Program-made: the position numbers and the translations under genes
Source of the DNA: Panopea generosa
Lineage: Eukaryota; Mollusca; Bivalvia; Adapedonta; Hiatellidae
DNA: 64,000 bases
Assembly: GCA_029582155.1 (NCBI GenBank)
Contig: CM055898.1
Location: 29,582,745-29,646,744 of the forward strand
Reading direction: 5' to 3'
The notes under the pieces: generated by a model
What the model was told of the DNA's origin: nothing
The model's database searches: none
What the model saw: only the letters and a program-made list of their open reading frames with translations
In this document: positions 24,365 to 35,355 of the stretch, one piece after another
How positions within the stretch are numbered: position 1 is the first letter of the stretch
Layout: each line of letters starts with the position of its first letter

Positions 24365-24795
24365 ATATCAGAAATTGTATAAATCCATTGCTTCAAATTC
24401 TGAATTTCTCTCACAAGGTCTGTTTTGCTTTAAATCTTTTAATTTTTCCTATATATCTTTCCTCATTTTGATACAATGTTAAAATTAATCTTGTCAACTT
24501 CTTTTTGCTCATTATATAAGTAACCTATGCAGCACTTCAAAATGTTTTCTTTTTTTTTTTGTGGACCACAGCCCAGAAGTTCAGTTCCACATTGTGATCC
24601 TGACTGGATTCCAAGCTGCTGTAAATTACATGTACTTACCTTGAAGCAAACTATTTGCAGCAATTTTGCTACAGTGCCAGTTTGGTTTAAAAATGGTTTT
24701 AATGTTCCCAAAAATTTGCTACAGTGGAAGAAAAACAACAGCTTGGTTAATTTTAATTTTAATCTTAACCTTAAAACAATATAAAAAATGTGTTA

Positions 24796-24891
24796 GGCCA
24801 TAATAAATCAATTGCTAGATTAAAATCCTCCTGCCCTCCCTGTTTTTAAGCAAAATTTGGATGATAATCTAGCAATTAATTTATAATGGCC
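24796..24891. mobile_element. PIF/Harbinger-like MITE, short copy (96 bp)
   Basis: Same terminal repeats as 20618-20811 (ggccataataaatcaattg and aattaatttataatggcc), flanked by TTA on both sides. The middle is deleted. Confidence 0.82.
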
Positions 24892-25267
24892 TTATAAAAG
24901 TTGATATAAATGCTTATATATTATGTAGATTACTACCAGCATGTCTTTATACAAAATGTTGATAGCAAACATTGCTAGATAAACAGATAAGGCAATTTAA
25001 AAAAGTCAGTCAAATGAGTAATCTAGATTGTTGTAAATTAAGATGCTAATTAAGGTCTGTTTTATGGGAAATTTCCCTTGAGGGAAGAAAAAATTAGCAA
25101 TTACAGTAGAGGTAAAGTTATAATTCATGTCAGTAGGTGATGCACATAATTATATGGTACAAACTAATTTAGGTTTTGTGAAGCTAGAATTCATCTAAAA
25201 AATTACTAAATTTTGGACCTTGCTTTGCGAGTGGAGCTTTGAAATACTGTTCCAAATTAATTATTAG

Positions 25268-25473
25268 TTTAAATTTATTTATTTTACTTCGATTGTGAAA
25301 CAAGTTCTTACAACTTAGGCAAATCTCGCTCAAAGTCTTCCGGGTTAGAATCAGTACTAAGCATATGCTGAAAGTTGTCTTGCTCAAGGACACCACACAT
25401 AGCTGTGGCGGAGGATTGAACCCACGACCCTCCGATCATGGGTTCGGTTCTCTACCACTGGACCACGCGCTTC
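25268..25473 (-). repeat. SINE family C copy
   Basis: On the minus strand: head ggtccagtggtagagaaccg, B-box gtcgtgggttcaatcc, then gtggtgtccttgagcaagac and a tail with aaataaat. It closely matches 8752-8948. Confidence 0.8.
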
Positions 25474-25530
25474 ATTAAATTAATTATTGATGTGAAAGTT
25501 TGTGTAGATACTAGATACTGTACATTAGAA

Positions 25531-26040
25531 GCAAAGCTAAGATACTGTACAGATTTAATAAGTTAATGACAGATTGACTAAGTTGGTAAAGCTAGAAAAC
25601 TGCACAGATTTAATAAGTTGGTGACAGATTGACTAAGTTGGTGAAGCTAGAAAACTGCACAGATTTAATAAGTTGGTGACAGATTGACTAAGTTGGTGAA
25701 TTTAGAATACTGCACAGATTTAATAAATTGATGACAGATTGACAAAGTTGGTGAAGCTAGAAAACTGCACAGATTTAGTATTGACTAAGTTTGTGAAGCT
25801 AGAAAACAGCACAGATTTAATAAGTTGGTGACATATTGACTAAGTTTGTGAAGCTAGAAAACTGCACAGATTTAATAAGTTGGTGACATATTGGCTAAGT
25901 TTGTGATGCTAGAAAACTGCACAGATTTAATAAGTGGTGACATTGATTAAGTTGGTGAAGCTAAAATTCTGCACAGATTTAATAAGTTTGTGAGATTGAC
26001 TAAGTTGGTGAAGCTATCAAACTTCACAGATTTAATAAGT
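25531..26040. repeat. ~55-bp minisatellite, about 9 copies
   Basis: Unit: gattgactaagttggtgaag, then ctagaaaactgcacag, then atttaataagttggtgaca. Copies vary by small deletions and substitutions. Confidence 0.92.
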
Positions 26041-26190
26041 TTTGTCTGATCTTACATACTTTTTGTCTGATTTTGCAACATTTTGTCTGATCTTTCAGTT
26101 TTTTGTCTGATCTTGCAACTTTTTGTCTGATGATCTTTCAACAGTTGCAATATTATGTCACTCAGCATTTTGTCTGATCACGCTTTTCTT
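26040..26190. repeat. ~20-bp minisatellite
   Basis: Six or so copies of ttttgtctgatcttgcaac, directly abutting the 55-bp array. Confidence 0.88.
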
Positions 26191-26219
26191 TTTGTTACTT
26201 CTGTATTGCAAACAATTTT

Positions 26220-27000
26220 AAAATTTAATGCTGCATGAACTGACCATTCGCAAAATGGTTCAATATGAAAATTATCAATACATATAAAATCATGTTTATG
26301 TAATAATAAATAATCAATTACACTTGATCCCATATAATTAGCATAAGTATAGGAACCAATTAAATGGTCGTCACCAAGTTTACCATTAGCAATACGTAAA
26401 GCATTTGATTACAGGTATTGTCCATAGACGCACGATTACACGGTGTATCTGGGTAGTAGCCATCGTCATCTAGAAAATCAATTGTATGATCACACACGAT
26501 ATAGTCCCTCCTTGTACCGCTGCCAACTCTCGCGTTCCAGTCACCACAGAGAAGCACTCGACCGTGAAGCTCATACTAGTGTTTATATCATTTTGCAATA
26601 ATAGAAATAAATCTTCATTTATAACATTATACGCAGGTTCATTTTCAACCCATATATAAACACCTGCAAGAAAAATACCACTCACAAAGTTAAAAAATTG
26701 CTTATTTAATTTCAACCATATCAATGTATCAAAATGATTTTTTATTACTTAAATACCCTGCTTTATAGAGTCTTTCATATAAACAACAATACCCCCACTA
26801 CGGTGTCTAGCTCTTTTATTTTGGAATTAACGAAAATAATTAAAATATGCATATCCATCAACTTTAAGATCAGAATCACTGTTAGCCCAAGTTTCATACA
26901 AGAAAATAATGTCAAAGTTCGATAACTTTTTAATGAAATCCGGATCTTCAGGTTTGAATCTCGTCAACCCGTTAATGTTCCATGATGACAGAGACTGAGT
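26220..27000 (-). pseudogene. LINE endonuclease-domain fragment
   Basis: Read on the minus strand. It starts near 27000 (SSWNINGL), passes DIIFLYETWANSDSDLKVDG and HRSGGIVVYMKDSIKQG, then FLAGVYIWVENEP and LLCGDWNARVGS, and ends near 26225 with a VIDYLLLHK / EWSVHAA block. These are the ordered blocks of an APE-type endonuclease (ETW, GG-I-VYMK, GDWNARVG, and an SDH-like end in which the key residues look altered). There are frameshifts, and no reverse transcriptase follows. It is a dead fragment cut at both ends. Confidence 0.85.
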
Positions 27001-27160
27001 TAAGAAAGGTGTTAATACTAATTGATAGTAATTTACTGACTTGAACCAAACACTGTAGACTCAGATGTGACTGTGAATTATTGACAAATTGCTTTTTGTA
27101 ACTCTTATTTTAACAAGTAGTTGATCTGGGTCTCCATTGTTTTCAAATATTATTATTTAA

Positions 27161-27356
27161 CCCTTTGCTTCATATAAACACTTTTTGACACTTCTAATAT
27201 AGAAGGCTTTTGAATTATTTGGTGAATTATGTTTATATTAACTAGCAGAGTGGAAAACAGTGCAGGAAGTGTTCAGATTGCTCGTTATGAGCAATCTGAA
27301 CTCTTCCTGCACTGTTTTCAAAGGCCTTCTGTGATTGGTATCTGTGGAGTCAAGGG
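27161..27356. mobile_element. piggyBac-like MITE, copy 3 (inverted, 196 bp)
   Basis: TTAA on both sides (27157-27160, 27357-27360), with ends ccctttgctt and gtcaaggg. The same hairpin core appears (gttcagattgctcg / cgagcaatctgaac with gtta-type changes at the loop). It is inverted relative to copies 1 and 2 and lacks ~26 bp. Confidence 0.85.
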
Positions 27357-28244
27357 TTAAATGAACAGCAATATAAGTAATTAGTAACACACTTTGCAAA
27401 GGTCAATTAGTAATGTCATGTGCATGCAGGAGACAATTTACCTGACAAAGGCTGTCAGTCAAACAAGTCGATAATCCAATCAGCGATATTGATTGCTACA
27501 TCATCATTTTCGTTAGACAAGCTAACAATGTCTAAGTAAACACTACATTGTATTTACTTGGACAAACACTGCCATGTGGTTGTGGGTGGAGTGATAGTCG
27601 TTCTTGCATCAAGTCAGTTGCATTGGGGGCTACCGCTAGATTTTTATAGTTTATAAATCAAATAAAAAATTTCAAGAAATATTGACATGGAGTGAAATAC
27701 ACTGTAACATTTCTTGTTACACTGTAATGCCTTGACTAGACTATCTTTATTGTATTTATATGACACTTTCATGCATACAGATCTTATATCTCCGTTCATT
27801 ATTGAATGACAGTTTGACAGCAGAACACTCTCGTATACATTGTACAATGTGTTGTTACGGGAGTGACATTATGAATTGTCATTTTGTGTTGTTATTTGAT
27901 ATGAATGTATCTGCCGTACGTTACAAGTGTGTGGTTTAGTAGAGATATTGACATGTAACGAGAATCTTCCATGGGTATTGCGTTGAAATAAGAATATAGT
28001 TATATAAGAAGAATATAGTCCTCAACTGCGTATGTGTGACTGAATTTTATTTTCACGTACCACTTAGATCTTTGTGAGTCCTCTGAACCCATTTTCTGAC
28101 AGAAGTGTTTATAGTGTTTTTTAAGCATGCAATTTTCATTTTCATCTTAAGGGGAAATAGAAATATCTCGCACTGATAAAATGAGAGAATTAATACAAGG
28201 ATTTGTAATTAATTACGGAATTGAAGACTTGGTGGTCAAAGTCA

Positions 28245-28402
28245 TACTAAACAGGGTGAAGGGAGACTTCAGAATGAGTAGAGCGAATGTCCTTCCACAA
28301 GTAACTGGCACAAAAACAAAAAGGTTTTAGATTGAATGGTGCTCAAACCTACAACCTTAGCTGTGAGAGTTAAGTGTTCTTAAATTAAAGCCCCAACTTT
28401 TG
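28245..28402 (-). repeat. SINE family A copy, degraded
   Basis: On the minus strand it reads ggggctttaatttaag, a B-box-like gtaggtttgagcacc and cagttacttgtggaaggac. The tail is lost. Confidence 0.6.
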
Positions 28403-29025
28403 CTGCAAGGTTAGTAAATATTTGTAAGAGGAGACTATCAAATTACAATGCTACACACTAGGCTATCTGCTGATGGTGAGTTACAACACTACACTAAGCT
28501 ATCTTCTGAATTAACACAGATCCATGTGTATAGCGTGCTTCTCCCTCGAATTTCAAATTTTTTTAAACTGCATAATATAACTAACACGATTTTGAAAAAA
28601 AAAAAAATTTCTAATTAAATATTAACAATAATCTTGTCGTATGCAACATTATAACAAAAACAATGCATTGATGACTGTGAAATTTTGAAAAAGGCTTCTC
28701 TGATTTGAATCGTGTACTGAGTTATATAAAAAATTGACTCAGAGCCATGTAACAATGCGACTATATTAAAGTATATATATCTACAATAATGTCATACTGA
28801 TTAAAAGACTCTATTTATTTATTATTTTCCAGTTTATGACACTTAGAAATATATGTGCAATGATTAATAATTCTCACTGTGACACTTTAACAATATATTT
28901 GTAGTTTATACTGTACTACCAATTAATATGACTTTTTATATTATATGATAAAATACTGTCTGGGTGTACAGTACAAATCTACATGCTTGTTCATAATTAT
29001 AGGGAAAGATTTTTTAATAATTATA

Positions 29026-29205
29026 CAGTCAAACCTGTCTTAAGCAGCCTGTCAAGGGAAAGAGCAAATGTGGCATTTTAAGACAGGTTGTTGATTAATA
29101 CAGGTTAATTTACTCTGAAAACAGAAATGGGAAATAGAAAATATGGTTGCTTAATTAAGAAAGGAGGCTGCTTAATAGAGGTGACCGCTTATACAGGTTT
29201 TACTG
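29026..29205. mobile_element. pogo/Tigger-like MITE (180 bp, TA target)
   Basis: Ends cagtcaaacctgt (29026-29038) and acaggttttactg (29193-29205) are inverted repeats, flanked by TA. Inner patches ttaagcagcctgtc and ggctgcttaata also pair. This matches pogo/Tigger-type non-autonomous elements. Confidence 0.8.
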
Positions 29206-30109
29206 TAAAAGTATTTGAAAAATGGTATTTATATAAATATAGGTCTTGCCCCAGTTTCAAGAAATTACTTACATTATGCTTAAATTTAAACTCAGATAGT
29301 GCGCTCAATTTAAGTATGAAATTGAGCACACTATTGAGTTGAAGTAAAATAGCAGACTTAAGTGTTTTCATGAAACCGGGACCATGCTTTTTTTCAGTTT
29401 AAGTAAAATAGCAGACTTAAGTATTTTTTGTGAAATTTGGGCCCAGCCCTTACAGTTTCACGGCACAGCTTAACTTGGGATTTTCATCATCGCGTTTGTT
29501 CTTTATTCTATAGTTAATAAAAATGTTTGAAGGCTTGTCATTTATAGAGAGACCCAAGTGAAAGAACTGAAACTTACATTTTATTGTTTGTCAACCTCTG
29601 CACTACCAAAAGATAATGATAAAAGTAGGGGTCATTGTGTCATATAAAAATATTTTTATCTGTTCAGTGTGTACGTTGTTGACAAAATGAGTAGAAGACT
29701 TCCGAAATCATGTATTCATATCCCAATTTCCAAGCATCATTTTTGTTCTAGATTCACAATTCAAACATGACAATGCTTTCAAAATGTTCAAATTACATCA
29801 ATAATGTCATTCAATTAAAAAATGAGCATTAAAATAAGGAAAAAGCATTGTAAAAGATGAAGAAACGAGGATTACTCTTACATGTGATATTTTCAGGACC
29901 CCATCCTGTGAATTAAGTGATTATTTTCTGTAAATTTATGCCTAAAACTGTGAGTTTTTTTCATGTATATTTTAGCGCACAAAATTCAATCATTCTTATA
30001 AAATTTACATATGTGGATAATTTGATTATGCTCATAATTATGTTTAAAATTAAGACTGTGTATAATTAAGTAACATCGAACACTTTACAGGAAAACAGGA
30101 AAAGAAGTT

Positions 30110-30488
30110 TCAAAAACAAATATTTTCTTTATTTATATCATACTTTATTTTCATGATTTATGTCATTTTTCTACTTATTTCTACATTGTTTCTTTTACAT
30201 TTCAATTCCATTCTTTGAGTTGAATTACACACACCAAGGTCCTGTATAGAAGGACTTCTTTTTGTCATTACTTGCACACTCTCTCTCTCTCCAGTTTTAA
30301 AAAGACACAGTCTTGTTCAGTTTGATACTTTTGACTGATTATTGATTTTGACACTCAAAGATTGAATAATTTCACTATTCAAAACTGGTACTTGTGTTGT
30401 TGGGGGGAAGGTTTATTTTCTCCAGTCTCTTCCTTAAACTGGTTGGTAGATAATACTTGTCTCAGGAATCATTAGCTCAGCTTCATAA
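30110..30488 (-). other. Candidate last exon (CDS end plus 3' UTR) of nested minus-strand gene
   Basis: On the minus strand an acceptor tatttttcag ends at 30489, after which the frame reads (D)YEAELMIPETSIIYQPV and a TAA stop at 30434-30436. AATAAA signals lie at 30144-30149 and 30128-30133 on that strand, so the transcript could end near 30110. The exon joins in phase to 30876-30954. The protein is not recognised. The tail has a YEAEL motif, but with no upstream part its meaning cannot be judged. This is an inference from splice sites and composition, without transcript evidence. Confidence 0.4.
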
Positions 30489-30875
30489 CTGAAAAATATA
30501 AATTATCATAAAATAAATAAATATTTGTTTTTATCTGCAATGTTTTAACTTGTGGTTTCACATAAGCTTTTGGAAGTGACAGTATATATTACAGACGTAG
30601 TCTGATATTGATTATTTTTATTTATAATCATTTGTAATATTGAATAGAAATAATTTTAAATATTTTAATTTTCATTTTTTCCATGTTTAAGCATTTCCAG
30701 CATCCACTTCAATATGAATGTTTTTCATCCTTGTAAATCAGAGTAAATGTAATCTATATATTGCTTTAAAAATATGAAAACAAAACTTAAGACTGACCTA
30801 CGAACACCAAACATCAATTCAATGCGTTAATAATTAAATATTGAAATACAATACAAATCTCCTCTTTCTGTTTAC

Positions 30876-30954
30876 TCACTGACGATAATGTTTGCAAATC
30901 CTCCGTCTACCAAACACTCGTTTTCTGTATGATCTGATAAGACAAATGTGTCTT
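30876..30954 (-). CDS. Candidate penultimate coding exon of nested minus-strand gene
   Basis: Read on the minus strand: DTFVLSDHTENECLVDG, then GFANIIVS, then GA plus T of the next exon for D. The donor is gtaaac after 30876; a stronger-looking gtgagt four bases earlier would throw the next exon out of frame after IMKLS. Acceptors could be at 30955 (cttaaag), 30952 or 30934 (ttatcag); all leave two bases before the first codon, so the previous exon must end with one base. There is no in-frame Met before it, so upstream exons should lie at higher coordinates. Protein unknown; I see no domain. Confidence 0.4.
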
Positions 30955-31232
30955 CTTTAAGTCATAAATCAACTTCAATTATAACGATTATCTTTCAGTC
31001 TTAATCATTTAATTACATAATCAATTAACACCTACTCCCCCCCAGGCATATTGCTGTGGACACATGTTTTGTTTTGCAAATTTTTAGGTGCGCGTCATAG
31101 GGTTTACTCGGATTTGTTCCCCAAAACCAATAAACGTAAACACGCTAAAAGGCGATATTACTGTAAAACTCGAATATAACGGTCAGTTTTTGTAAACGAA
31201 ATATTAATATAAAAATAATGGGATTTTCTTAC

Positions 31233-31290
31233 CTCACTGCCCAACCACTTGCATAAAATCAACAGGAAGTACCGGTTTATTGTGTGTAGT
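31233..31290 (-). promoter_or_regulatory. Possible minus-strand first exon with donor
   Basis: Minus-strand reading: an ETS-like acttcctg, then gttgggcagtgag and a strong donor gtaagaaa (intron from 31232). It could be an untranslated first exon of the nested gene. As coding sequence, the phase needed by 30876-30954 would hit a TGA just before the donor. Confidence 0.25.
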
Positions 31291-31369
31291 TGACACCGAA
31301 CATGCGACAAAGTAGCCGTTTATGTAATGTATACGTTGGACGGGGTGAAATATGTTTTGTTTGGTATAT

Positions 31370-31780
31370 CAAATCCACCAAAACATGACAAAATCAATAT
31401 TTTAATCAGACTGGTAAACATGATACGAAAGAGCATTTAAATACTGCTTGACAGTCATCACATTGTCATTTGACCTCATTCTCTGATGAAACAAATTCTA
31501 CAGCATGCAAACCCTGACTGATCAAATCGAAATAAAAATGAAAACACATTCGGACACATTTGATACATGTTGCAAAATATGTTGCAATTTTAATTGGGAA
31601 ATCTTTTTTTAGTCTAAGCTGAGCATGTGGCCCAAGTTAGGAAATCCCTTTTCAATATTTTATTTTAGCATGTTTAACTAGATATCCTTATGGCAATATA
31701 GGGGAGTTTAAGTCAGTATAAATTATATAGGCATGCTTTATTGGAAAAATGTTTTTGGCAAATCTTAAAGTTTTAAAAAA
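31370..31780 (-). repeat. Dispersed repeat family F copy
   Basis: Holds aaaacatgacaaaatcaat near the left and tggcccaagttaggaaatcc near 31630, the same two landmarks (inverted) seen in 17747-18319. Confidence 0.6.
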
Positions 31781-32407
31781 GTCCTAATGTCTTTCCCTTT
31801 AAATTTGCATTTTGAGAAATTGAGATTTTTTATTTTAGAAGAAAATTTCAACTTGAGGCCTGGTTTTAATATTATGATTAAATGGGGTATCATACAATGT
31901 ACCTGCGGCATAATACATCAGATTTTATTAGATTTATGGCACTACGAAAACGCGTTTTTTCTATGGCTCCCAAATTGTTATTTTCAACCAGATTCATTCA
32001 AAACTCATGGTATGATAATTGAACAAAAATCTCAACTAAATTGCTCTATATGTGTTTGTGAGCTTCTTACGTTTTTCCAAACTGTGACCATGTATTTGTG
32101 CATTAATTACACCCTGATAATTCAGAACGAAATGACAAGTTCTTATTGTTACAAACAACGTCACTTTTAATCAATTTACACCAACAAATAATGGTCTGTC
32201 ATATTTATCACACATTATTGCGTGTCTGTTTACAATACTTCGACTGGAAACAGTATTGCAAAATAATATAACGCAGTGCACGTTGGGATATATATAACGA
32301 GGTTCTGCGTATATTGCGGTTTCATTCCGTGGATCCCGGCACCGCTTTATAACGCGACCCAGATGTGTTGACTTAAATTGACCAGATGTTTCATAATTAT
32401 GTTGCAG

Positions 32408-32567
32408 AGGGCAAGATCATCCCTTATACAAATGTCCACAAGCCAAGGAAGGGTTTCACACATACACGGCCTGACTGTTGGATGAGGGAGCCTGTCAAGG
32501 TTGCAATTACGGACGTGAAACGCGAAGAACATCCACACAGGCCACGCAAGGCGTTCAATCCCAACTT
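32408..32567 (+). CDS. PLD1: Phospholipase D (PLD1/2-like), coding exon 2, start of PX domain
   Basis: Encodes residues 78-130 plus two bases. The acceptor ataattatgttgcag (ending 32407) leaves AG, completing codon 78 as Glu. It then reads GKIIPYTNVHKPRKGF, a linker, and EPVKVAITDVKREE, the first strand of the PX domain (human PLD1 has a comparable PVRAQVLEVER). It ends AFNPNL across the junction, matching PLD SINLY. The donor gtaagtg at 32568 is near ideal. The frame is also open back to an ATG at 32386, then closed by a TAA, so an alternative internal start is possible but less likely. A tRNA-derived SINE follows within 70 bp. Confidence 0.9.
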
Positions 32568-32628
32568 GTAAGTGTTTATTCAAACTTTATTATTTACATT
32601 GATTATAGAACATTGTGTTGTCATAGAT

Positions 32629-32870
32629 GGAATCCTCCATGGTGGAGTGGTCCAAAGCACTGTCACAATATACCTTACCTTTCAGCATTGAGGTTGTAGG
32701 TTTGAGTCCCTCTAGGTCCAAAAACTTTGTAAAAAAAGATTGCTGCGTGCTGACCGAAGGACAGTGATCATACACGGCTTCATTTTAAGGTCTTCTTCCG
32801 CCACTCGTACTAGACTTGCCATAACCTTAAATGTATTGAAAATGACATCAAAACCCCATAAAAAAAACCC
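32629..32870 (+). mobile_element. SINE family A, near full length
   Basis: Head aatcctccatggtggagtgg, B-box gaggttgtaggtttgagtcc, then ctaggtccaaaaac, a diverged body, cttccgccact and a tail ending atcaaaaccccataaaa. Confidence 0.82.
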
Positions 32871-33084
32871 ATAAAAACTGATATATTTTATTTGATCTTA
32901 CTTATAAAAATTAATGACTAGTGAATAATCAAACATGTGTTATTATTTTCTTATTTTAAAGTCTTGCATTAATTGATTTTCTGCGATTTGTGATTCAATC
33001 AATGACTTGCATTATGTCCATGTAATTTCATTGACATAAAATGTGCACTAAGATTTCAGTCTCTTATTTATGGATATTTCTAAA

Positions 33085-33269
33085 GCCATAATAAGTTAAT
33101 TGCTATATTATCATCCCTGCCAGCCCCCTAATTTCATGCCGCCCCAACCTTTTTTATTTTTCATAAAAAAAAAAAAAAATTAAAATGAAAATAAAAAATA
33201 AAATCCTTCCGCCCTCCCCATTTGTAAGAAAAATTCGGATGATAATCTAGCAATTAATTTATAATTGCC
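33085..33269. mobile_element. PIF/Harbinger-like MITE, third copy
   Basis: Ends gccataataagttaattgc and gcaattaatttataattgcc, with inner attatcatccc and ggatgataatct, as in 20618-20811. The target duplication is no longer clear. Confidence 0.75.
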
Positions 33270-33888
33270 TATTCCATAAGTTCAGCCAATAATGTACCAG
33301 GTTCAGTTTATGGACAGATTGTCATGAGTGATGATTTTATGAAGCTCAACCAATGTTTAGATGTTGTCCTACTCTCTCAGCCAATAAAATCGCTAAGATT
33401 TTTCAAATTAGAACATTTCATTTTAGATAGAATAACACGACTATCAGTGAATGACCTACTTCCTCAGTGAAAGTAGATCAACAGCTAAGTTTGTTAGAAG
33501 TGGTTCCAAAGTGCTACATGAGTGAAGGCAAAAATAGGACCACTGTAGCTTATCCTTGTGGTTAATGTTGGCAAATTGAGCATTGGATTTGCTGAATCCC
33601 TACAGTTGTGCAAGAATTAAGGTTCTAGGTTCACTATACATGATTTATATTCATTTCTTGATGTGTTATTTTTTTTGTCAATCCATAATGGTAATTTGTA
33701 GGGTTTTTTAAATTGGTGGAAAGTGAACCTGGTATCTTCCTTCTTATTGGCATCGCTAGTGCAGTGTCAGTCATAAGATGGCTTTGAGACAAGCTTGACA
33801 AGTTGAGTGGTTGTCCTTTGACAGCTCTTGAAAATTTGGCAAGCTACTGGATTGATTGACCATGGAATGTTTCTGATAAAGACAACAC

Positions 33889-34062
33889 AAGAATGAATGA
33901 ATGAGTGAGTGAGTGAGTGAGTGAGTGAGTGAGTGAGTGAGTGAGTGAGTGAGTGAGTGAGTGAGTGAGTGAGTGAGTGAGTGAGTGAGTGAGTGAGTGA
34001 GTGAGTGAACAAATGAATTAGTGAATGAATGAATGAATGAATTAGTGAATGAATGGATGGGT
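33889..34062. repeat. (GAGT)n / (GAAT)n tetranucleotide array
   Basis: Long GAGT run flanked by GAAT-type variants. Minus-strand HSLT-type peptides are artefacts. Confidence 0.95.
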
Positions 34063-34629
34063 GGATGGACAGTTGGACGGACGGACGTTCTCATGAATGG
34101 GTATTTAAGTGGCTTCTTTGCGTCAGTCGTATACTTGTGTGGCTAAATTTTAGAAAATTTTAGCCACGTAAGAGAAAAAAAGTCACATAAATGCCGTTTT
34201 TTAAGTGTCTAGAAACAGCCATGTAATTATTTTTCAACAGCTTTTCAACTGTCCATAAAAATTACTAACCCTAAACCCTAGACACTTAACTACCCATTTG
34301 TTTGCCCGGACAGACGGATGAACGAACAAATGAATGGTGTTTCACGGCATGTTAACACATAATTAGGCCATTTTGTGCGCGCAAAGATTCAAGTGATAAT
34401 GAAAATAATATATTAAATAAATATGGTTAAAATATATTTAAACTATTTACAAATAAACAAATGATGAAGTAAATGAAGTATACATTAACTAAAGATTAGA
34501 TAATAGTAATAATAGCAATAATTAACTTGTTTAACTTCTTTTAAAAAAAATCAAATATATTGTTACATCAATTTTGTCACAACGCCAGAGGTAAGGATTG
34601 TCTCAAACAAAACATATGCCAGGAATGGC

Positions 34630-34745
34630 TTGCTTGGTTGGTAATGTATCTGATTGATAATCCAGGGGTTGAAAGTTTGATTTCCCATCTGGCCAAAGTC
34701 TCTGTGATTACTGGTCATGGACATTGTTTTACGACCATGCATCTG
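34630..34745 (+). repeat. SINE family D fragment
   Basis: Head-like ttggttggtaatgtatctg, B-box-like ggggttgaaagtttgatttc, then gtctctgtgattactg, matching the order in 40976-41260. The 3' part is lost. Confidence 0.6.
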
Positions 34746-35172
34746 CCACCTCTAAACTTGATACAGTACAACAATACAATGCAGTTCAGTTCAGTACAGC
34801 AGGATACAATATGATGGGATGTGATACGATACTTTACAATACAATACTTAACACTTCCACTTTACACTTCCTATATTATTCAAATTTATTCTTAATAAAA
34901 TTAATGATGTTAAGTGTTCACATTTATTTTGTTATAGATAATTGTTCACAACCAAAATTTTAAACATTATTTTAATGCAATAAATATTTACTCAAGATAA
35001 TGCGAATTGTTCTGTTTGGTACAAGTATATTCAATAATGCTAATGATTTAATACATGTCTTGTACTTTTCTGTTTAGAGCAGTTATTTTTTTATAATACA
35101 CTGGGGAAACTGTGTAAGTTCAGGTAAAGTAATAGGTTATACCAGTTATACATGTGTAGGATTAGTATTGTA

Positions 35173-35355
35173 GGGGACCAGTGTGGTGCAGGTGATCCAG
35201 TGGTAGAGCACCGGGTCGATCCTCTGCCATGGCTATGTCACTGTGGTGTCCTTGAGCATATGCTGAGAACTGGTTCTAATCAGGAAGACTTCGAGTATGC
35301 TTAAGTTGTAAATAACTCATTTTACAATCGATGTAAAATAGATAAGTTTAAACAT
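35173..35355 (+). mobile_element. SINE family C copy
   Basis: Head ggtgatccagtggtagagca, B-box-like gggtcgatcctc, then ctgtggtgtccttgagcata, gaactggttctaatcagga, and a tail cgatgtaaaatagataag. The same family is inverted at 8752-8948 and 25268-25473. Confidence 0.8.

Larger units (their letters stand above)
16921..32407 (+). other. PLD1: PLD intron 1
   Basis: 15.5-kb intron. It holds two diverged direct copies of a ~0.6-kb segment, SINEs, three piggyBac-like MITEs, two Harbinger-like MITEs, a Tigger-like MITE, a LINE endonuclease fragment, a 55-bp minisatellite and the candidate nested minus-strand exons (listed separately). I saw nothing recognisable in 16921-17740, 21030-23690, 27361-28240 and 31790-32250. 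Confidence 0.8.

Noticed and set aside
30290-30300. Acceptor-like ctctctctctctccag on the plus strand
   Set aside because: A good pyrimidine tract, but the sequence after it is not open in a PLD-compatible phase and no donor follows.
31787-32170. 127-codon open frame in intron 1
   Set aside because: One of the longest non-repeat frames, but the composition follows the AT-rich intron (Phe/Ile/Leu/Tyr), no domain is visible and no splice partner was found. Probably chance; conservation would change this.
33767-34094. HSLT-repeat frames on the minus strand
   Set aside because: Artefact of the GAGT array.
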